From Anisus vortex (lineage: Eukaryota; Mollusca; Gastropoda; Planorbidae): 64,000 nucleotides of DNA. A program made the position numbers and the translations under genes. Positions within the stretch are counted from its first letter, which is position 1. Each line of letters opens with the position of its first letter. This document shows positions 56,570 through 64,000 of the stretch, in pieces. The DNA is taken from positions 992,001-1,056,000 of the forward strand of contig CASBPS010000042.1 in NCBI GenBank assembly GCA_949126835.1, given 5' to 3'. A model generated the notes under the pieces. The model saw only the letters and a list, made by a program, of their open reading frames with translations, was not told where the DNA came from and did not search any database.

Positions 56570-58190
56570 CGAACAAGAACTCAGCCGTGCGTTTGAGCAC
56601 TACTCCATCTCCGTATTAATCAGCGGATAGTGAGTTACCCGTCCCATCTCCTCGATCGACGAGACGGGGCCAATCCCGCATGATATGCTCTACTGTCTCC
56701 TCCTCCTCCCCACAGTGGCGACACCGCGAGTCGTAATTAGGCCGGAACCTGGTGAAGTATGCCCCAATGGGTCAGTGGCCAGTGCGGAATTGAGATAGTA
56801 TACTCTGTTCCTACCTATTTAGGCACCACCATGGGTTGGCGCGGTTATGTCGGGGCAAATGCCGCCAGACTTCTCGGCCCTTGTCAGAGCTGTCCCAGCT
56901 CTCGTTCCACTTTTCTGTCTCCCACCTCCGGATCAATGTACGGGCCTTCTCAAACGAGCAGGGCGTGCTGCCTGTCTCCTCGGAGGTGGGTGTTCTCAGC
57001 CCACCTTTTTTGGCAAGGTAGTCTGCTCTCTCGTTGCCAGGTAGGCCTGTATGCCCTGGAACCCACTGCAGTAGCTCGTCTGAAGCCAGTAGAATTTTCT
57101 CTATCTGAGGGAGCCAGTCGCTCAGATTCTCAGTAACCTTGAGCACCGAGCATCAGTCAGGATGATGACGGTCGTAAAGCCGAGGGCGCATTCGACGTGG
57201 CGAAGGCAATTTCGGTTGCTTCCTTGAAGGCAGGCCAGTTTGCTTTGGTAAACATGAACCGCCTTGCCCCGTCTTTGGTTCTGTTACCCTTAGCCTTACT
57301 CTTTTTCCTGACCTTTTCCAGGTCGATATGTACTACTGTTGGCTTAAGGTCACTGCCAACAGTGTACAGGACTTTAAAGGTTGTTATTGGTAAGAGATCA
57401 CCCGAAACCAGTGTTAGATCTGGTCTTGAAAGGGTGCCGTTTCCCGTATGGAGAACGGTTGGAGGAGAGTTTGCGTCCTGCAATCTGAACTGGTTGGTAG
57501 TGTTACAGAGCTCCTCTACCTTTCTACCGGACGCATCATACATTTTATAGCCTCATGCAGGAGAGTGTGCGTTAAAGTCGCCTCCTATGATAGTGTATGA
57601 GAGCATGGGTGGATCTACAGACAGAGAGATGTCGTGCTTTGGCGGATTATATACGTTTATGCTAACGATCTTTCTCTCGTCCACCCATACTTCCGTGGCT
57701 AGAGTATATTATAATTATATGTGCCGTCAGATGTCTGGCAGTAAGTGAGTTTGATATAAGCGTTGCCAGCCCCTGGCAGCCCTGGCACGTACAGTGGTAC
57801 ATTGTGTACCCTTTAATGACAACTTTCCTATCTCGGAGGATAGTCTCCTGCTAAAGGGCTATATCGACATAGTTTTCGAGCAGTAGCTTCGTCAGCTCAA
57901 GCGCCTTTGGTGCTAAACCATTGACGTTGAGCTGCAACACGGTGAGACGTTTACGTTTAGGTTTTGACTGCGGCTTCACAGTTTCCCCAGTCGTGTTTTG
58001 TTCGATACGTTTCTCAGCGACAGCAGCTTGAGCGGCTGCTGTTGCTTCGGTTAGGCCCACTGGTATTTGGGCGCTTCCCAACGCGAGTGATACTTGGGTG
58101 GCTGCACCTTTTATCAGCCATGAGCTCATTATAGGGTCTTGGAAAAGTACTTGTGGAGAGTTGGAACGGTAGCTAACTTCTCGCAACCTG
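56570..58190 (-). pseudogene. LINE with endonuclease joined to RNase H, RT deleted
   Basis: Reading down the minus strand: a Lys-rich linker and LTVLQLNVNGLAPKALELTK (about 57945-57885), the start of the APE-type endonuclease; ALLQE just after; IIGGDFNAHSPA*GYKMYDA (about 57590-57530), the endonuclease D-F-N-A-H motif with one stop; RPDLTLVSGDLLP and YTVGSDLKPTVVHIDLEK (about 57425-57310), its S-D-H-x-P region with H changed to L; and RRFMFTKANWPAFKEATEIA. The frame then passes directly to RNase H, LQWVPGHTGLPGNERADYL (about 57065-57005), and to a C-terminal CRHCGEEEETVEH finger (about 56720-56690). The whole reverse transcriptase (about 600 residues) is absent at about 57150. EN-RT-RNase H order is that of I/Nimb-clade LINEs. 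Confidence 0.85.
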
Positions 58191-58469
58191 GCCCGTTTTT
58201 ACTCGTTTAGGTTACGGGGCGACTAGTAGAGTACTTTGCGCCTCCGAGCCTGACGCCCACTACTCGTTGGATTTGTAACCAATCATGTTCTTCTTTTTTT
58301 TTATATTCGGACCTTCTCTTTCTCAAATGCTGGTTCTATTTCATGCAACTTCTTATGCTACTTCAATAGCATGAACCAGAACTCTATTGAACTCTAAATC
58401 GCTTCTAGCTTTAACCAAAAAAACTCTTCGTTTTTTTTTTCAGGTCACTAACACTCTCTGGAGACTCAA

Positions 58470-59191
58470 ATCTTGTTCTTGCAGTATCTTACTAGTTATG
58501 TTTACCTGAAACAAAATGGTTTGCTATGTGGCAAGTGCAACAATAAACTGTCTGAGTTATTTGTAAGTAACCCAAGTGCTTCTACCTTCGCAATACTGCC
58601 ACTAGATCCAATTAGTGTCTTCAGAAATCTCTGCCAAAGCATCACAAACATGAGATAACTGGTACCGCCAATGTGTTAGTGCATCGATTCGACTGGACCA
58701 TCTTGTGCCACTTAGGGGATTTAATGTACTCGTTTTCGTAATTAACAGTCTGAAAATGCACAAAAACAACACGTGCACTGCCAATGCAACAACTCAGCAC
58801 CCTCACGACTTACTATTCACGAACTGAATTGAAGGCACGGTTAAGTCACTTCACTGTGATATTCCGCCGCCGTAGCCTATCGCATCCAGGGTGTGGCCGG
58901 GGGAAGTGAGGGTTTGCCTTTTTGCACTCCGCTACGCACAGCGATATAGCCAAACTGAGTAATGTTAGGGCATAGTTTCCTATTTTATAAGAAACCTTAA
59001 ATAAAATACACTTCGCATTTCATTACCATCCAATTCATCTGCCTATGCTAGTATAGCACATGAGTGCTAAACTTTGATATAGTTTAAATTTTTAAATCCA
59101 CAAATTAACAAAAAATCCTCAATTTTGCGCACCCCAAAATTTTGCGCCCTAGGCTGCCGCCTAGTTCGCCTATATGGATGAGCCGGTTCTG
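58470..59191 (-). pseudogene. hAT element fragment, ZMYM1-like transposase
   Basis: From 59191 on the minus strand the end reads CAGAACCGGCTCATCC, then the GGCGAACTAGGCGGCAGCCT block common to hAT ends. About 400 bp in, at 58745-58605, the minus frame reads LNPLSGTRWSSRIDALTHWR, then YQLSHVCDALAEISEDTN. This is the conserved TRWxxR core segment of the TTF/DUF4371 hAT transposases. The parts before and after are missing. The end resembles that of the 8427 fragment (CAG-N2-CCGG), so they may be related families. Confidence 0.75.
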
Positions 59192-59199
59192 GCTACAGA

Positions 59200-59600
59200 G
59201 TAACCACAAATCATACTACAAAAAGCATCCTCGAAATTGAAGAATATAATTCTAATTTTATATGTCAAAGATGTTTGTTTTAATAATTATTATAAACAGC
59301 CAAAACATTGTTACTTAGTAAATAGTGAGTGACGTATTAACTGTTAGCAAAGAAAAACAAAGGATGTGCTAAGGGCATTAAGGAAAACGTTAACGTATAA
59401 ATAAGCGCCACTAAATTCTGTACAATTATATTCCAGACACTGGCAGAACTCATACAACTGCAGGTATGTTTTTATAATGTTAAGTGGTTTCCAGATCAAT
59501 TGCACACAACTTAACATTATGTTCACATTTTCAAATGTTTAAGCTTAGTAGTATTTGGTCGTAGAATTTAAAGATTTGTGTAGAAGTTTTCTTAACCAAA
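59200..59600. other. Spacer
   Basis: No feature beyond a short inverted pair around TGTTAAGTGG (about 59478) and CACAACTTAACATTATGTTC (about 59505). Confidence 0.4.
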
Positions 59601-59609
59601 GGTTCCCAA

Positions 59610-60340
59610 CAGGATCATTAAGGCGGTCTGGGAAGGGCTCGGAGTTGCGGATGTTTCCTGGGACGGCGCAAAAATAAGGGCAAGGGGTAAGGAGGGGGGG
59701 GAGACGTTTAAGTGAAATCTGGGCGGTAAGACCATACTTGAATTAATAAGGTCACATTTATTAATTAATAATTCCCATTTAGATATATGTTTGAAATTTA
59801 TTTAGCCCTTATATTTCACTTGGTAAGTAGACAGATACCAGATTTCTACTCTATACCAATTACCCTCTATGCCTAGTGTGCCGTTTTAATACATACAAAA
59901 AAGAACATACATACATAATAAAAGGGGGAGGGGACGGTATTTATTACCGATAAAATGCGGCGTGCTGCTAAATATCTGATATCATTCAACAAAACATATA
60001 CTACTGTGGATGACTATATGTAAATGAATTTAGCTTAAGTTTTTGATATTAAATAAGTGTTGAGTTTGTAAATGAATTTGTCAAAATGCATATTCATATT
60101 ATTAACAAACACATTCAGGACTACGAAAGGTCACGGCATTTAAATGACTGAGAAATTCTGCCTTCAAGGATTATTGCAATAATAAATTATTTATTTTCTG
60201 TTTGTTAATTTTGCCTTCTGAGTACGAAGCCAAACATATTCCTAAGCAGATTTAGGGTTAAACTTAACATAAAAATAAATTGAATATCATTATTGCTTCC
60301 AAAGCTAATGTTAGAATGATCTATTTGGTTTGTGGTTATG
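59610..60340 (+). repeat. Macro-repeat interior, copy 7
   Basis: TTTCCTGGGACGGCGCAAAA, a G run (about 59692-59700), GGGCGGTAAGACCATACTTG, GGTATTTATTACCGATAAAA (59937) and GTCAAAATGCATATTCATAT. Same order as 43360-43810. Confidence 0.75.
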
Positions 60341-60359
60341 TTCGCTTACAAGAGATAGT

Positions 60360-60830
60360 TAAAAGTTACAGACGCTCCTTCTTTATTGAAGATGATTGCG
60401 TCCTCCCCTTTCCTTGGTTTAAGTCTAGTCTTCCAATTCGATTAACATAGTGTTTTAAATGATGTTAAGTTACTCGTTTTCCTGGTTCGTTCAGATAACC
60501 CATTACTTGCCAGGTGCCAATCGGGAAGAAAGAGTACTGATATACTTTTTCTGCCATATTGGATACGAAAATGTTATTATAGTTATGTTTATCTGAGCAT
60601 TGTAATATAATATTGTTGTTATGTAGCAAAGTGTTATGTAGCAAAATGTATTCCCTTACATATTTTCTTTCTCGCCGAACAACCAGTGACGCAGTACACA
60701 TACATGGTTTGTCAGTAAATGAAAATGAATGAATAGGACCGGAAATGTTGGTACACTATCAATTTTTAGGTTCACAATGCATCTTGAGATTTGTCAATAA
60801 AAACGCACACACAGGTATGTGTGGAAATGT
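60360..60830 (-). pseudogene. Decayed LINE 3' end (shared module)
   Basis: The minus frame includes EKVYQYSFFPIGTWQVMGYL, then NEPGKR, a shifted relic of F-F-x-x-x-I-x-x-W-N-G-L. Matches the modules at 15270, 45060 and 51815. Confidence 0.65.
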
Positions 60831-60939
60831 CATGTTGCATTTAATCTGACTCTTAACGGCGTTATTCTTGCAGGAGTGATGGAGGGGTTGAGCTTACTTG
60901 CGTTAATTTAGAGTAGATAGTGTGTGTAAGTGATAGTTT

Positions 60940-60988
60940 ATTTCCTCCAGTCACTGCACTGTTTTATTTACAAAATTAAAGCCTTTAT
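60940..60988 (+). repeat. Right arm start, copy 7
   Basis: TCACTGCACTGTTTTATTTA and AAATTAAAGCCTTTAT, split from its continuation at 62844 by the piggyBac-like insertion. Confidence 0.8.
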
Positions 60989-61539
60989 CCCTATATTGCA
61001 TGAATTTAGGTTTCAAGTTCAAAAAATTTTTCATTGTGTTTTTTGTTCTTCTAATGGATAAAGAAAAAAAATTTGTTCAGAGTGTAATCCAAAAAAAGTG
61101 ATATTTAGTGTTGATTTTGGTCGTTGCATTTTTGCAACTGTGTGCAACCAAGCAACTTTTTTTACAGAAGGCATCACAATGTCAAAAATTAAATAATTGC
61201 TATTTTACACAAATTTACAACCACAATGACAACAATTACATTTGAACATGATTATACAAAGATTTTGAAGTCTTTTGTGAGGTATTTTATTAAAATAAGT
61301 TATAAAAAAGGTTTATAGCTCATATTCATTTATAGGTAAATATATAAAAATTTTCATACTGACATAATGCTACTACAAAGAATTATCAACATATAGATTC
61401 TGAATAATTTTGGCATGCACAAAAAAAATAATTCAAAAAGGAATGAGAAAATTATAATAATACTAAATTATTAGTTATTCAATAATTTATTTTAGAGAAC
61501 TAAAAAAAAACATTAGTAAGAAAATTAGCGGATATGACA

Positions 61540-62061
61540 TTTTGTTGTCTCAGAACACACTCTTCTGTTATTTGGCTGGTGAATGCAGGCAATTTAGTCG
61601 TCAAATCTTCATCGGATAACAACACATTCCAAAGAAGTCCTAGGCTTGACTGGGTGGTTCCTCTGGTTCAATACAATCATTATTGATCTCAACATCTGAT
61701 TCTGCATCTTTATAGAAAAAAAACACAATGATTTATAATAGGAACTAAAACTACTAAATGTAGTTATTTATTTTAGTTTTACAGACATTCCTTCCAGATA
61801 GAAGATAATTAGATATATGTCCACTAGGCCCAAAACTCCTGCAGGGTGGTAGAAATTGGTGGTCGGCAGAGATGGAACCCGCGACGTGTCGGTTGACAAT
61901 CCGGTGAACTATAAATATATATTACACAATAGAATAAAACTAACATTAATTTAAATTTACCTTCAATCACCTTTTCGGTTTGGAAACTGTTCAATACTGG
62001 TATCTTAGTCCAATGACGCATCATTATCAGACAACTCAAAGTCTTCGGTGTCCGAAGGCAT
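61540..62061 (-). pseudogene. Acidic N-terminal transposase-like remnant
   Basis: On the minus strand from 62061: MPSDTEDFELSDNDASLD, stop, then DTSIEQFPNRKGD. After the SINE fragment come DAESDVEINNDCIEPEEPP and, in a shifted frame, NVLLSDEDLTTKLPAFTS. Acidic Ser/Asp-rich starts are usual in piggyBac-like transposases, but no diagnostic residue is present. Confidence 0.4.
61823..61910 (-). repeat. SINE head fragment, minus strand
   Basis: GAACCCGCGACGTGTCGG and CCAAAACTCCTGCAGGGTGG correspond to 21300-21410. Inserted in the piggyBac-like element. Confidence 0.7.
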
Positions 62062-62843
62062 TTCCCTCAAAACAATGGAATAGTATTTTTTTCCTATAAA
62101 AGACCTTGGGCTCCATAATGCAAGCCTAATAAAAAATAATAATAGCAAATAATTAGACATATATATATACTAAAAATAATATAGATTAATATAGATTACC
62201 GGTATAGATATTTAAGTCTAGGCCTAACTAGGCCTGTCATTTATTACTAATAACTAATAATAACAATAAATAAATAAAAAGACCTATATTTAACTATTTT
62301 TACTGAATTATATTATAAAAAGAACAAAATTAAGATATATAATTGATTATTTGGACCTTATTTACTTTATATTATAATATAATAACTATAAAGAACGTTA
62401 TATTTAGAAAAGGGGGTGTGGCTCTATGTCATGTAATCTCATTTTTTTTTTAGCTCAGTTGCATGGAGTTGCGATTTTACAACATACAAAGTTACTGCTA
62501 TAATATGAAAAGTATAAGGAAATAACACAAAAATAACTTCTTTTTGCATTGAGATATGAGTTTACTTTTACAAAAAAAATGTTTGAAGTGTAAAACTACA
62601 TGTTAAATATAATAAATGATGCAAAGATTACTTACTGTATCGGACCACCATAGCAACGCTTGTAAAAATGTAAAATGAGACTAAAATAACTTTTATATAA
62701 ATGAGATCTTGTATAGGTTATGTACAAAACTGCCTCGGGAACGATACAAAACAAAATATTGCAGAAAAAACGTAAGAAAAATATAAAAATTATGTATGTA
62801 AACCAGTGTTGTAAAAATACAACTGTATGCAATATAGGGTTAT

Positions 62844-63480
62844 ATAGAGGCTGTTCAAAGAATGTAGCAATAATATTACGATATGTACTATTAAAAGAAG
62901 TAAATGCGTACTAATGAAAACATCCTAGTAGCTTATAAGGGGTTTTGGAAATTTCATCAACAATATAAAACATTAATTATTAGTTCTGCCTGTTTTATGC
63001 ATTTTCTTTCTAAATTTGAATAGTGATATAAGCTTTTATATTTCTGTATTAAAGTGTATGCAAATGGTGACACCAAAAAAATCATTAACAATTAATAAAA
63101 CCCTACGACATAAAATGCTTATTATCTCCCTTGATTTTATTTTGAATTGACTCCATATATCTTAACCCTTACAGTCCCGGGCGCGTATATAGCGTAACTG
63201 AAGGCATCATAGATAGAAGTAGGTCGGTACGGGAAGGGTTAATTTATATGTAAGTAGCTTGAAATGTATTATTACTTTTTTGTGTGTAACAAACTATTAT
63301 ATATACCTTTAACTAAGTCTATGTAGTTATTTTTATTTAACGTATACAATTCAGCATGTTTGTTGAAAGCACTTTAAATTCCATGTGTACAACATTTACC
63401 ATTTTACAAATAACGTTTATTTATTCCAACTTGGTTGACTAGGCATGTATAATACCTTAAAGCATTTCCTTAGCAAGACT
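62844..63480 (+). repeat. Right inverted arm, copy 7 (continued)
   Basis: GAGGCTGTTCAAAGAATG, GTAAATGCGTACTAATGAAA (62900), TTATCTCCCTTGATTTTATT (about 63122), CCAACTTGGTTGACTAGGC. Split once more by the mini-element at 63166-63238. Confidence 0.8.
63166..63238. mobile_element. 73-bp piggyBac-like mini-element, TTAA-flanked
   Basis: TTAA (63162-63165), then CCCTTACAGTCCCGG, about 45 bp, then GGTACGGGAAGGG and TTAA (63239-63242). Inner sequence is GC-richer (GGGCGCGTATATAGCG). The paralogous arm at 52700-52735 lacks it. Confidence 0.75.
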
Positions 63481-63522
63481 ATACATATTTAAGCTTGTAA
63501 ATAAATTATTTTACCTTATACT

Positions 63523-63596
63523 TATAATAATGATTTGTGTATAGCGCATATCCCGCTGACAACAGTACAGGCAGAGTAAATACAACGAAGAACAGT
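63523..63596 (-). repeat. SINE 3' part, minus strand
   Basis: AATGATTTGTGTATAGCGCA, CCCGCTGACAACAGTACAGG. The same insertion as 52994-53110, further decayed. Confidence 0.6.
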
Positions 63597-64000
63597 TTTA
63601 ACTTTTTTTTTATCCTTCTAATATTTCCCTCCATTTACACCCGAACATTTTTAGGACCTTCTGTATCGCCTATCTGCAATCCATGTTTAAAAATAAAGAA
63701 TTTTTTTAACCAAAGCCAGTTGGCGTGTGTTTAATTATATATACTTGTTTTAAATATCTGGTTTGTTTAATGTTATTTTAATTTTCTTTTTAAATATATA
63801 AAAAATGATACTGTGAATCAATAAAAAGCATCAGAAATAATTAGTTTCGAATTATGTATTATAAATTTGACAATAATTATCTTAATGATTCTCAAATATA
63901 AAATGAATGATCGGAATGATACTTTTTAGTGCTACTATGTTGTACTTCCCCCTGTAAGGGTTCCTGGTAAAAAATGCAAAAAATTATTCACTATGATTAC
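63597..64000 (+). repeat. Right-arm tail, copy 7
   Basis: CTCCATTTACACCCGAACAT, GACCTTCTGTATCGCC, AATAAAAAGCATCAGAAATA. Same order as 8818-9290. Continues past the window end. Confidence 0.8.

Larger units (their letters stand above)
60989..62839 (-). mobile_element. piggyBac-like element, 1,851 bp, flanked by TTAT
   Basis: Perfect 13-bp inverted repeats CCCTATATTGCAT at 60989-61001 and 62827-62839. Flanked by TTAT at 60985-60988 and 62840-62843. Removing the insert plus one TTAT restores the right arm seen at 52385. CCC-start ends and a four-base T/A-rich target fit the piggyBac superfamily, although TTAA is the usual target. The interior contains acidic coding remnants on the minus strand and a SINE fragment. 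No DDD catalytic core is recognisable, so it is non-autonomous. Confidence 0.8.

Noticed and set aside
57197..57550. Plus-strand 117-residue protein
   Set aside because: Antisense to the LINE endonuclease frame, which has recognisable motifs on the minus strand.
1..64000. Endogenous virus, rRNA cluster or mitochondrial insert
   Set aside because: No capsid/envelope motifs, LTR pairs, rRNA-like blocks or mitochondrial gene runs were seen.

Overview
This 64 kb window is AT-rich (roughly 30% G+C by eye) metazoan nuclear DNA. It has no bacterial-type gene density, no operons and no long intact host open reading frame. The repeat content points to an invertebrate, most plausibly a mollusc (a gastropod is my inference). 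I see a LINE with endonuclease and RNase H like the I/Nimb group, RTE-type and CR1/Jockey-type LINE tails, tRNA-derived SINEs, several hAT families, P-like elements with a THAP exon, and piggyBac-like elements. The only host-gene evidence is two candidate first coding exons, at 5183-5304 and 12603-12693. Both are on the + strand, both end at a GTAAGT splice donor, and both are preceded by a CTTCCGG motif. I cannot name their products.

Backbone: most of the window (about 2.4-27 kb and 40-64 kb) is built from about six diverged copies of one long repeat, all in the same orientation. One marker module recurs at about 4.0, 16.4, 24.7, 45.7, 52.4 and 61.0 kb, a spacing of about 7-12 kb once the 27-40 kb array is set aside. 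Most copies have a left arm and a right arm that are reverse complements of each other, with a recognisable interior between them (poly-G/C blocks, a decayed LINE 3' end and SINE remains at matching positions). Older insertions are therefore shared by several copies, while younger ones are private to one copy.

Private insertions that can be bounded: a 503-bp P-like element (15834-16336, 32-bp terminal inverted repeats, 8-bp duplication); a THAP-encoding element with about 145-bp inverted repeats (16760-17902); a 5'-truncated RTE LINE between 36-bp direct repeats (22831-23635); a 182-bp hAT MITE (51617-51798, perfect 8-bp duplication); a 1,851-bp piggyBac-like element flanked by TTAT (60989-62839); a 73-bp piggyBac-like mini-element flanked by TTAA (63166-63238); and a 989-bp unclassified insertion with three copies of a 16-bp palindrome (43884-44872). 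A LINE missing its reverse transcriptase lies at 56570-58190, and hAT transposase debris at 1.2-2.4, 8.4-8.8 and 58.5-59.2 kb.

Centre: 27.4-40.1 kb is a head-to-tail array of eight units (1.48-2.1 kb each, the last truncated). Each complete unit begins at a TATATATAAATCTC motif and ends in a short hairpin followed by GGGCACATAACGGCTTGT or a close variant. Units contain a 19-bp minisatellite, CRE-like TGACGTCA palindromes and, in units 1 and 7, a P-like THAP element. The layout resembles tandem Helentron/HINE (rolling-circle) arrays. It is the most unusual structure here.
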